DNA from: Phycisphaeraceae bacterium
GTDB taxonomy: Bacteria; Planctomycetota; Phycisphaerae; Phycisphaerales; Phycisphaeraceae
Assembly (NCBI GenBank): GCA_029260715.1
Contig: JAJDCS010000014.1
Coordinates: 62,001 to 126,000 of the forward strand
Reading direction: 5' to 3'
Length of the DNA stretch: 64,000 nucleotides
The notes below the pieces were generated by a model, which was not told where the DNA came from, searched no databases, and saw only the letters and a list, made by a program, of their open reading frames with translations. The position numbers were made by a program, and so were the translations under genes. Shown here one piece after another: positions 44,440-53,761 of this stretch (the first letter of the stretch is position 1; each line of letters opens with the position of its first letter).

Positions 44440-45561
44440 TTAGAATTCGCGGCGCCTAACTGTTAGGTGTAACCCTATTGCGCCGAAGAGTAAGCCACAG
44501 GTGCCTGGCTCGGGGATTACCGCGATCCAACCTTCCGTCAACCCATCCGGGTTGACCCCGGAGCCGACAATAGTCAGCCCGTCGTTAGAGACGCCCGTGG
44601 CTGCGGTGAGCGTCCAGCCGGTCAAATCCAGCCCGTGGTCATCTTCCAGCAATGACAGCAGACTGCGATGACCGTTGAGGGCGTCCCAAATAAACGCGGC
44701 ATCTCCTGTGTCGTACCCGACGATGACCGAACCATCCCCCGATACGTCCAGGGCTATACCATTCAACCCTAGAAGATGGATGGAATCTTCCTGGTCCCAC
44801 CGCACAGCCCTGGGCGTGCCAAAGACGTTGCCAGACCTGTTTTCACCCACAATCACAGAACCGTCGGCTGAGATGGCCGTAGCTTGCATGAACCCCCCGC
44901 CTTGTAAAACGGTGAAGCCTTCGTTTTCCGTCCACCGAAATGGGGAGACATTATTCAAAGAGACCTCACCAGTCAGGTTGGTCCACCCCACTACAACTGA
45001 ACCGTCAGCAGAGGTTGCTTCCGCGAAGCTCCGCAGAGGCGCGATGATTTCCATCCCCGTTTCGGCTGTCCAACGGAACGCTTCGTCATCAAAATTCTGG
45101 AATAGGCCTTTATAGCCAACGACTACAGAACCATCCGCTGAAACGCTGGTAGCCACTTTGGTGCCAATTTGCACCATCCCTTCAGCGGCGGTCCAGCGGA
45201 ACGCGTTTTGAGCAGGAAAAAACAGCGGAGAAGCTGATACGCCCTTTCCAACACCGACAATCGTAGACCCATCAGCCGACACCCCAAGAGCTGAACTCGA
45301 AAAAAAGCCGGCGCTTGTTCCCGGAAGGTCGCCCAGCCCGACCATGCCTTCAGAAGCGTTCCATCGAAACGCTTCGCCCCCGTTCGCCGAACTGCTACCG
45401 CCCACAACCACCTGCCCATCAGCCGACACGTCTTGTGCCAGGCTCTCAAAATCCCCGCCCGGAAGGTCGCCCAGGCCTTGGAAAGACGGCGTGGCTTGGG
45501 CATAGACGCAGAGTGAGCTAACCACGGAAACGGTGATCCACAAAGTCTTAGGTCTAGCCAT
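44440..45561 (-). CDS. HAF-repeat PEP-CTERM protein (third gene of the operon)
   Basis: 373 residues. The signal peptide ends at VYAQA, then PSFQGLGDLPGG opens a series of about 30-residue HAF-type repeats of the form 'xAxxVSADGSVVVG...FRWTxxxGMxxLGDLPG'. The C-terminus VIPEPGTCGLLFGAIG...RRREF is a PEP-CTERM tag. The repeats should fold as a beta-propeller-like or solenoid domain; function unknown. ATG 45561 has AAGGTG close upstream. It lies 19 bp after the second paralog. Confidence 0.88.
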   Translation of the reverse strand: MARPKTLWITVSVVSSLCVYAQATPSFQGLGDLPGGDFESLAQDVSADGQVVVGGSSSANGGEAFRWNASEGMVGLGDLPGTSAGFFSSSALGVSADGSTIVGVGKGVSASPLFFPAQNAFRWTAAEGMVQIGTKVATSVSADGSVVVGYKGLFQNFDDEAFRWTAETGMEIIAPLRSFAEATSADGSVVVGWTNLTGEVSLNNVSPFRWTENEGFTVLQGGGFMQATAISADGSVIVGENRSGNVFGTPRAVRWDQEDSIHLLGLNGIALDVSGDGSVIVGYDTGDAAFIWDALNGHRSLLSLLEDDHGLDLTGWTLTAATGVSNDGLTIVGSGVNPDGLTEGWIAVIPEPGTCGLLFGAIGLHLTVRRREF

Positions 45562-45580
45562 GGTTTCACCTTCTTACATC

Positions 45581-46777
45581 TTAATCAAAGTGGTTGTCGC
45601 GCGTGTTTCTTCTATTCAGTAGGCCGCCCACGACTAGCAGACACGCCGCAGCGCCCGGCTCCGGGACCACCGCAATCCAGCCTTCGGTGAAGCCGTCGGG
45701 GTTGATGCCGTTGCCGACAATGGTCAGCCCATCGGCGGAGATACCGTTGGCTTGGAGCAGCGTCCAATCGGTCAGGTCCAAGCCGAAGTCGGCTTCAAGC
45801 ACTCCTTTTAAGTTTCTCATGCCGTTCGCTTCGTCCCAGATGAAAGCCTCGCTGTCGTTTTCAGTGGTGCCTCTGCCGACGATGACCGACCCGTCGGCGG
45901 TAACGGCGAATGCCCAGCTATTAAGTATGCCTCCCGGCAGATCGCCCAAGCTCTCCATGCCGACGCCTTCGGTCCACCGGAACGCTTCGCCCGTGCCGCC
46001 CGTTCGGTTGCCGCTGCCGACGACAACACCCCCGTCCGCGGAGACGTCGAAAGCTTGACTGGCCTCTGTGGCGCCGCCGGGTATGTCTCCCAGACTCACC
46101 ATGCCGCTGGCTTGTGTCCACCGGTAGGCTTTTGATACGGCTCCAGAATCGCTATTCCCCACCACCACTGCCCCGTCGGCGGAGACGGCGGTTGCGGTGC
46201 TTCCAAAAGCAGAATTTGGCAACACGCCTAGGGCGATTAACCCTTCGGATACCGACCACCGGGCGGCTTCAAAGTCTGACCCCACCGGCCCCGAGCCGAC
46301 CACAACTAGCTCGGACCCGGTAATGGCTAAATCGCTTGCATTGATGCCGTCAAGAAAGTGTTGGGTGCTGGGGATGACGTCTTTTACATCAGACATGCTG
46401 TTTTGTGACCAGAGGAATGTGCTGCCGTTTGAGCCATACCCAAGAACGGTTGAGCCGTCAGCCGATACCGCGGTAGCGCTGCTTGCGATGTTTGCCGCGC
46501 TTGAAGGCAGGTCGCCTAGCCCCACCATCCCCCCGTCGCGCGTCCACCGAAAAGCCTCGCGCCCGGTAGGGGAGGGTTTATTCGGTCCGTCAAAGGGGGA
46601 ATCGGACTCGCTTTCACCGACAACGACTCTGCCATCGGCTGACACCGCGTTGGCTTGGCTGAAGAAGTACGGCCCAGGCAGATCGCCCAGCCCTTGAAAA
46701 GACGGCCCGGCGTAGGCGGAAACACCCAACGAACTGATTGCGGAAATAGCGACCCAAAAGGTTGTGAACCTGACCAT
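45581..46777 (-). CDS. HAF-repeat PEP-CTERM protein (second gene of the operon)
   Basis: 398 residues from ATG 46777, chosen for AAGGA about 9 nt upstream and the signal peptide MVRFTTFWVAISAISS...AYA that follows; the frame is open to 46867 but that part overlaps the upstream gene. The mature start PSFQGLGDLPG is nearly identical to the third paralog. HAF repeats run to the PEP-CTERM tag VVPEPGAAACLLVVGG...NRRNTRDN. Paralogous to both neighbours. Confidence 0.88.
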   Translation of the reverse strand: MVRFTTFWVAISAISSLGVSAYAGPSFQGLGDLPGPYFFSQANAVSADGRVVVGESESDSPFDGPNKPSPTGREAFRWTRDGGMVGLGDLPSSAANIASSATAVSADGSTVLGYGSNGSTFLWSQNSMSDVKDVIPSTQHFLDGINASDLAITGSELVVVGSGPVGSDFEAARWSVSEGLIALGVLPNSAFGSTATAVSADGAVVVGNSDSGAVSKAYRWTQASGMVSLGDIPGGATEASQAFDVSADGGVVVGSGNRTGGTGEAFRWTEGVGMESLGDLPGGILNSWAFAVTADGSVIVGRGTTENDSEAFIWDEANGMRNLKGVLEADFGLDLTDWTLLQANGISADGLTIVGNGINPDGFTEGWIAVVPEPGAAACLLVVGGLLNRRNTRDNHFD

Positions 46778-46796
46778 GTCTTTATCCTTGATTAAG

Positions 46797-47930
46797 TTAA
46801 TGAGAACGGCGGCGCGGTGCTGCACGCCACAGCAGGGCACCCGCAGCCAGCAGGCCCGCCGCGGCACCCGGCTCGGGGACTAGATGCGCCCGCCAAGCTT
46901 CGATATCGCCGTTAGGATTCAGGCCCAATCCCACAACCGTCAATCCATCGGCTGAGATGGCCGTGGCTGACTGCAGGGTCCAGCCTGACAGCGGCGCCCC
47001 CAACCCGAAATCAGTCACAAGGACATCCTTAAGGGAGCGCATGCCGCGTGACTGGTCCCAGATAAAAGCCTCGTCGCCCAACTCAGTAGCCCCTACCCCT
47101 ACGACGATGGAGCCATCGCCGGAAACGCCTTTGGCCTCACTCCTAAAGTCACCTCCGGGCAGGTCGCCCAGTGGAACAATGCTGCCGCTGTTATGGGTTG
47201 TCCACCAAAAAGCCTCATCGAGCGACGCCCCAACCGCAACCGAGCCGTCGGCAGAAACGCCATTGGCTCTACCAAGGGTGATTGTCATAACACTGCTACC
47301 CTCCCATCGAACCGCCAAGTCCCCCTGCAGCGCATCCCTATGAAACCCGACCACAACATCGCCATCTTGAGATATGGCAGAGGCCACGGTAGTCGGCGAA
47401 GTTAGGCTGCCCGCGGTAGGGCCGAACAAGTCACTGCGCCCACCGCCGCTGGTCCATCGAAAGGCAAAGGAACTCGAAGCAAAAGCAGCCGACCTAAAAT
47501 TACCCGATACAACAGCCCCCGTCCCCGAAACACCCGTGGCATGACTGCCCAAGCCCCCCGCAATGCCCAAGCTGGAAATGCCCCCGCCGGTCGTCCACCG
47601 AACCGCATCGCCGCGAGAAGGGGAACGGCTTGTCCCAACCACCACCGCGCCATCCGCGGAAACACCAGCCGCAAAGCTGCTAATACCACCCGGCAACGCC
47701 CCTAAGCCGACCATTCCCGTTTCTTTTGTCCACCGGAACGCTTCAAAATCCGATTCGGAACTGCCTGTCCCCACGATGACGGAGCCATCCCCGGAGACGC
47801 CAGAAGCCTGGCTGTTGAAATCACCGCCCGGCAGGTCGCCCAGCCCTTGAAACAGCGCCGCCGCTTGAAGAGGAGACACCACCCACAGCGACACCGATAC
47901 CGCGATCGCGACGCACGTTGGTCGAACCAT
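46797..47930 (-). CDS. HAF-repeat PEP-CTERM protein (first gene of the operon)
   Basis: 377 residues. Signal MVRPTCVAIAVSVSLWVVSPLQA, mature ALFQGLGDLPGG, HAF repeats ('VSGDGSVIVG', 'VSADGAVVVG') and a C-terminal LVPEPGAAAGLLAAGA...RRRSH tag. ATG 47930 is preceded by GAAAGGGATAAGGG. It leads the three-gene operon; the two intergenic gaps are both exactly 19 bp, as expected from tandem duplication of a gene with its ribosome site. Confidence 0.88.
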   Translation of the reverse strand: MVRPTCVAIAVSVSLWVVSPLQAAALFQGLGDLPGGDFNSQASGVSGDGSVIVGTGSSESDFEAFRWTKETGMVGLGALPGGISSFAAGVSADGAVVVGTSRSPSRGDAVRWTTGGGISSLGIAGGLGSHATGVSGTGAVVSGNFRSAAFASSSFAFRWTSGGGRSDLFGPTAGSLTSPTTVASAISQDGDVVVGFHRDALQGDLAVRWEGSSVMTITLGRANGVSADGSVAVGASLDEAFWWTTHNSGSIVPLGDLPGGDFRSEAKGVSGDGSIVVGVGATELGDEAFIWDQSRGMRSLKDVLVTDFGLGAPLSGWTLQSATAISADGLTVVGLGLNPNGDIEAWRAHLVPEPGAAAGLLAAGALLWRAAPRRRSH

Positions 47931-48130
47931 CCCTTATCCCTTTCAAAAAAATAAACTTCTGGACCCCGGACAACGCTTTCATCACCTGCCGGCTAGGAGG
48001 CTAACAAGCAGTACCATCGAACACAATAATACTTAAATAACTATTCAACGCAAGGAAAAATTTTCTTCAGGGAGCAGCGGTCTGTTACGCAGCACGGGCC
48101 GTCAGCGGTTCAATCCGTTGTCACCGCCCG

Positions 48131-48139
48131 TGCTACAAT
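48131..48139 (+). promoter_or_regulatory. Extended -10 promoter of ilvD
   Basis: TGCTACAAT combines an extended TG motif with a TACAAT hexamer (48134-48139). The leader is about 28 nt and contains AAAGGAA 9 nt before the ATG. A matching -35 was not clear. Confidence 0.5.
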
Positions 48140-48173
48140 AACCCATTCGCTAACGCACTAAAGGAACACCCTT

Positions 48174-49886
<1,713 letters not shown>

Positions 49887-49888
49887 AT

Positions 49889-50004
49889 TTCGTAGGGCGG
49901 GTCATTGACCCGCCACGTTGTTGATGTGTTGATGATTGCCGGTAAGTCGGTCAGCTATACTGGAATCGCACACAGCAGCCTAAGGTGTGCTGTGTGGCAC
50001 CCGG
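49889..50004 (-). repeat. RAYT-type palindromic element, left copy (inverted)
   Basis: The hairpin CACACAGCA/TGCTGTGTG (49969-49977 and 49988-49996) ends in GGCACCCGG. Its reverse complement matches 51879-51926 next to the transposase relic. At the outer side, TTTCGTAGGG (49889-49898) matches the outer part of the right copy, with an unrelated REP hairpin (GGCGGGTCA/TGACCCGCC) and other bases between. The GGGTGCC end points inward toward the OLD-family gene. Confidence 0.65.
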
Positions 50005-50026
50005 CTCTAAGAAACCTCAGGAGGCA

Positions 50027-50050
50027 ATGCGTCTAGCTGTAATCTGGTAA
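50027..50050 (+). CDS. Possible 7-residue leader peptide upstream of the OLD-family gene
   Basis: ATG at 50027 has a perfect AGGAGG at 50019-50024 and opens MRLAVIW followed by TAA, 11 bp before the OLD-family ATG, which has no ribosome site of its own. It may couple or attenuate translation, or be a remnant of a start displaced by the repeat. Alternatively TAAAAT (50048-50053) is a -10 for a leaderless mRNA starting at 50062. Confidence 0.3.
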   Translation: MRLAVIW

Positions 50051-50061
50051 AATATCAGCAG

Positions 50062-51909
50062 ATGGTGATCGAAGAACTTAAGTTGACGCAATTCAAGGGT
50101 TTCCGTGAGTTCACGCTTGCGTGTTCACCTTTTACCTGTCTTGTTGGTCTCAATAGCCAAGGCAAGACGAGTATTCTGCAGGCGATCCGATTGTTGCATG
50201 ACATCATCAACTTCGCATTTCAGGATAAAGAACAGCCCGACTTCAGCAATCCTCAGTGGCAATCTGACCCATCACGGGGGATCAAACGCCTCAACTTCGG
50301 CGATCCTGATGCGATATGGCTTGATAAGAGGACATCGGAACCCTGTAGGATCGCGGCCAAATACACCGAACACGTCGAGGTACAATTGGAGATAACAGGG
50401 CGGAACCGTTACGACCTAGATATTTTGGCTAATGGTAAATCGATCAAAAGTGGAATCGACGACGATGCCAACAAGCAGATTATTAGGGATATCGTCTCTC
50501 TTCAGCCTGCCTATATGCCCCCAGTAGGGACCGTATCTCCTACTGAAAATCTATTACATTACCCACAATTCACGCAACAGATAGACATGGGTCGCTACTC
50601 CGAGTGCTGGAGGTCTCGCCTTTATTGGCTCTGGAACGATGGCGACAAAGCAGCATTCAACGATTTGATGTGGTTGGTCCAACAATACCTACCAGATGCA
50701 ACTATCCTTCCACCTAGTCTCACCCATGACCAACCGCCGAAAGTACTCATCGAGTTCGAAGAAGGTGGAACAAAGTTTGATATCAGCACAAGTGGGGGAG
50801 GCCTTCGAACACTACTCAACCTGGCAATAGTGCTCAAATTTTCGCCAGCGAAGTGCATTCTTTGCGATGAACCTGATTCTCATCTCCATGGGAATCTGCA
50901 GAAAGCAATCGCTCGAATGCTCTTGGATTTTTCTATTGAAACTGACCGACAAATATTTGTCGCAACACACGCGCCGGATTTCATTGCGGAAGTGTCGATC
51001 GATAGTATTTCATGGGTTGACCGAAAGCAGAGAGAGGGTCGGCGTTGCAATGACATAGGGCGAGTGCTTGCTGATTTAGGGGCCGTGTCAAAGGCGGACG
51101 CGGTTCGGGCGTGTGGAGCGGACAAGGTGCTGTTTATTGAAGGTTCGGTTGACCGTGAAGTCTTACGATTTCTCATTTCATTAACGGGCGGCCAAAACCC
51201 ATTCAATGACGAGTCGGTCATTGTCGGGCATCTTCCAAATGGCAAAGGAGATGCCTCGCACCTTGCAGTATTTGCTGATTTGTTACGGAGTACATTCAAA
51301 CTCGATGTGGCCATAGCCTGTCTTATAGACAACGATTACGAATCGTCTGTATCAGATACGAACAATGGATCATTAGGTGCTAATCCGCTGCTGCTGCCAT
51401 TGGGCCGCAAGGAGATTGAGAATTATCTGTTAGAGCCTAAAGTGCTTGCGAAGGCTGCCGAGGCCGCCGCAGAGCGAAGAAAGGAGAGATCGAACACATC
51501 AATTATTCCACCTGATCATGACGCTTTCTACAACAAACTCGAAGAGATATTTAAAGAGACAGAAATTAGAGATGAGGTACGCCTGCAACTTGTGCCTCGT
51601 TATCGCGCATCACTTGATCAGAAAAATGATTCGTCAACGCGTGAAAGAAATGCGGAGCAGTGGTTTCAAGAAAAATGGAACGACGAGCAATGGCGGATCA
51701 GGAACTGTCCAGGCAAGGCTGTGTTAAAAAAGATCAGGGGGTGGTGTCAGAATGATTATGGAATAACACTGACTACAAAAAGCCTTGTTGATGCTGTTGT
51801 CGAATGCCCGCCCGACATCGCTGACATAGCCCAAAAACTCGAAGAATTCTTTTACAAAAGCAAAAATGGAACACGAATCGGGTGCCGGGTGCCACACAGC
51901 ACGCCGTAG
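50062..51909 (+). CDS. OLD-family ATP-dependent endonuclease (AAA ATPase + TOPRIM)
   Basis: 615 residues. An N-terminal ABC-type ATPase has Walker A GLNSQGKT (29-36), signature STSGGGLRT (about 242-250), Walker B ILCDE (266-270) and the histidine loop ATHAPDF (301-307). A TOPRIM domain follows with E360 in LFIEGSVD, D423/D425 in LIDND and GRKEIENYLL at about 448-456. This is the layout of OLD nucleases and of GajA in Gabija anti-phage defence. No UvrD-like GajB partner is adjacent, so a single-gene (class 1) OLD nuclease is more likely. GC content is below that of neighbours. The last residues (IGCRVPHSTP) and the stop codon are encoded by the adjoining repeat, so the native C-terminus may have been replaced. 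Confidence 0.88.
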   Translation: MVIEELKLTQFKGFREFTLACSPFTCLVGLNSQGKTSILQAIRLLHDIINFAFQDKEQPDFSNPQWQSDPSRGIKRLNFGDPDAIWLDKRTSEPCRIAAKYTEHVEVQLEITGRNRYDLDILANGKSIKSGIDDDANKQIIRDIVSLQPAYMPPVGTVSPTENLLHYPQFTQQIDMGRYSECWRSRLYWLWNDGDKAAFNDLMWLVQQYLPDATILPPSLTHDQPPKVLIEFEEGGTKFDISTSGGGLRTLLNLAIVLKFSPAKCILCDEPDSHLHGNLQKAIARMLLDFSIETDRQIFVATHAPDFIAEVSIDSISWVDRKQREGRRCNDIGRVLADLGAVSKADAVRACGADKVLFIEGSVDREVLRFLISLTGGQNPFNDESVIVGHLPNGKGDASHLAVFADLLRSTFKLDVAIACLIDNDYESSVSDTNNGSLGANPLLLPLGRKEIENYLLEPKVLAKAAEAAAERRKERSNTSIIPPDHDAFYNKLEEIFKETEIRDEVRLQLVPRYRASLDQKNDSSTRERNAEQWFQEKWNDEQWRIRNCPGKAVLKKIRGWCQNDYGITLTTKSLVDAVVECPPDIADIAQKLEEFFYKSKNGTRIGCRVPHSTP

Positions 51910-51985
51910 GCTGCTGTGTGCGGATTCACAGCGACCCTACGAAAACCTTGTCAATACCGATACCTCGGTGCGGCCCGCCTTCATA
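51879..51985 (+). repeat. RAYT-type palindromic element, right copy
   Basis: Begins CGGGTGCC, contains the hairpin CACACAGCA/TGCTGTGTG (51893-51901 and 51912-51920) and continues CAGCGACCCTACGAAAACC into the transposase relic. It is the inverted partner of the copy at 49889-50004, and related copies occur at 53141 and 55489. Confidence 0.7.
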
Positions 51986-52081
51986 CGCTCCGGCTGACGA
52001 CCATTTCCAATCCACCGCGCACTTCACCAACCCTCGTCGCACAGGGTTGACGTGGATGTAGTCGATTTTTTCCACCAACAC
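51926..52081 (-). pseudogene. C-terminal relic of a REP-associated tyrosine transposase (RAYT)
   Basis: On the minus strand the frame reads [17 protein letters not shown], then [13 protein letters not shown]. This is the conserved C-terminal segment of IS200-like Y1 transposases of the RAYT type ([12 protein letters not shown]...WxWSSA). Only about 50 codons remain. The HUH and catalytic tyrosine region is absent, because glutaminase occupies the upstream side. RAYTs mobilise REP palindromes, and the relic is joined directly to such a palindrome. Confidence 0.82.
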
Positions 52082-52089
52082 CCCGGCCG

Positions 52090-53013
52090 TTAGACAAACA
52101 CCGACCAACCCGTGATCTTGACTAGCGATTCCAGGGCAATGCCGCCGACCATTGATGTGCCCGCTTTATTGAGGCCCGGCGACCAGACGGCGACGGCGCC
52201 GTACCGCGGCGCGACGACCAGGACGCCGCCGCCCACGCCGCTCTTGCCGGGAAGGCCGATGCGGTAGGTGAAGTCGCCGCTGTTGTCGTAGTGGCCACAG
52301 GAAATCATGACCGCGTTGATCCTGCGACACGCTTGGCTGGTGACCATCTGCTCCCCGCTGATCGGGTCGCGCCCGTCAAAGGCCAGGAACAGGGCGGCGC
52401 GGGCCAGTTGGCGGCAGGTCATGGCGATCGCACAGTGTGAAAAGTAGGCGGCGAGGGTGTCTTCAACCGGGTTGCGCAGGTTGCCGAATGACTGCATGAA
52501 ATGAGCCATTGCCCGGTTGCGAGCCCCGGCGCGGGATTCCGACGCGGCCACGACCTGATCGACGTCGATGGTGTCGTCGCCGGACAGCACCCGCAAGCGG
52601 CGAAGCAATTCCGTGATCATGGGCCCCGATCCGACCTGGTCGACCAGGTGATCGGTGACCACAATGGCCCCCGCGTTGATCAGCGGGTTACGCGGGATGC
52701 CGTGTTCATGCTCGAGTTGGACGATCGAATTGAAGGCCGAGCCCGACGGCTCACGCCCCACGCGATCCCACAGCGCATCACCCACTTTGCGTAGCGCCAT
52801 CGACAGCGTGAATACTTTGGAAATGCTCTGGATCGAAAACCGCTCGTCGGCATCGCCCAGGCAGTGCGTGTCGCCGTTGCCCAGCGCGACGGCAAAGCCA
52901 AACTTCATCGGATCGACAGCCGCCAGCGCGGGGATGTAATCGGCGACGTGTCCCTCGCCGCGGTGTGGCGCGACCGCCGCTTCGATGACAGCGATAATTT
53001 CATCCCAGTTCAT
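52090..53013 (-). CDS. glsA: Glutaminase A
   Basis: 307 residues from ATG 53013 (GGAGACG just upstream). Serine-dependent beta-lactamase-like fold: the S63-x-x-K66 motif lies in [10 protein letters not shown], and NPLINAGAI and [19 protein letters not shown] match the active-site loops of the family. It hydrolyses glutamine to glutamate and ammonia. Its 3' end abuts the RAYT relic, so the gene may have been an insertion boundary. Confidence 0.93.
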   Translation of the reverse strand: MNWDEIIAVIEAAVAPHRGEGHVADYIPALAAVDPMKFGFAVALGNGDTHCLGDADERFSIQSISKVFTLSMALRKVGDALWDRVGREPSGSAFNSIVQLEHEHGIPRNPLINAGAIVVTDHLVDQVGSGPMITELLRRLRVLSGDDTIDVDQVVAASESRAGARNRAMAHFMQSFGNLRNPVEDTLAAYFSHCAIAMTCRQLARAALFLAFDGRDPISGEQMVTSQACRRINAVMISCGHYDNSGDFTYRIGLPGKSGVGGGVLVVAPRYGAVAVWSPGLNKAGTSMVGGIALESLVKITGWSVFV

Positions 53014-53140
53014 GGATCGTCTCCAAAGCCACACCCGCCCCGAGTCGGCAAGACCAACCGTCCGTTCCCTATTGAAAATCTCGTAGCCATTCGATGGCTG
53101 GGTATCTGGCGGCCTATATCGCGATCAACCTGGGTGGCCC

Positions 53141-53265
53141 GATGCCACACAGAGCGCCGAAGGTCGTAGATCCGCCTCCGGCGGGCCGCTGTGTGCGGAA
53201 TCGCAACGACCCTGCGAAAACTTTATCAATATCGGGGCTTGAGTGCGATCCGGCTGACGCCCACC
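53141..53265. repeat. RAYT-type element remnant between glsA and the response regulator
   Basis: Contains GATGCCACACAGAGCGCC, a CCGCCTCCGGCGGGCC stem, CGCTGTGTGCGGAATCGCAACG, CCTGCGAAAACTTTATCAATA and CCGGCTGACG in the same order as the copy at 51879-52020. Truncated before the coding relic. Confidence 0.65.
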
Positions 53266-53308
53266 ATCCGTGGAGAAGGTCGCACGGTTGGCGGGCCTGA
53301 GTTACCCG

Positions 53309-53761
53309 TTACGACGATGGCAGCGTGACGACGTCAAACCAGTATTGCTTGAATAGGCCGAAGATCCGGATCAGGTCGTCATGATTAACAGGCTTGGTGA
53401 TGAAGCTGCTGGCGCCGGCTTGGTAGCAGCGTCTGATGTCTTCGGGGTCGGCGGAGATCGTCATCATCAGCACCGGTATGGAATTCAGCCGAGGGTCGGA
53501 CTTGAGTTTCTGCAGCGTTTCCAAGCCGTTTAGCCGGGGCATGTTCAGGTCGAGGAGGATAAGGTCGGGCCGCTTCGCTGGGGGATTGGATGCGTAGCCG
53601 CCGCGTGAATAAAGATAATCCAGGCACACCTCGCCGTCTTCTGCCCGTACAAACTCACAAGGCAGCTGAGCCTCCTCGATGGCTAATTGGCACAGGGAAT
53701 AGTAATCTTCGTCGTCTTCAGCCATCAAGATTGTCAATTTTTGTTGTGCTAGCATGATCAT
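53309..53761 (-). CDS. Single-domain response regulator (Rcp1-like)
   Basis: 150 residues, receiver domain only. LMAEDDEDYY supplies the acidic pair, DLILLDLNMPRLNG the phospho-acceptor Asp (second D of LLDLNMP), and SSFITKPVNHDDL the conserved lysine. The expanded loop (YSRGGYASNPPAKRPDLILLD) is typical of Rcp1/phytochrome-associated regulators. No output domain. It overlaps the histidine kinase gene by 4 bp, so they are an evident two-component pair. Confidence 0.9.
   Translation of the reverse strand: MIMLAQQKLTILMAEDDEDYYSLCQLAIEEAQLPCEFVRAEDGEVCLDYLYSRGGYASNPPAKRPDLILLDLNMPRLNGLETLQKLKSDPRLNSIPVLMMTISADPEDIRRCYQAGASSFITKPVNHDDLIRIFGLFKQYWFDVVTLPSS

Noticed and set aside
50062-51909. Calling the OLD-family gene a complete Gabija system
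   Set aside because: GajA-like domains are present, but no UvrD-type GajB helicase is adjacent. The AddA-like helicase at 17 kb is part of a distinct DNA-repair pair.
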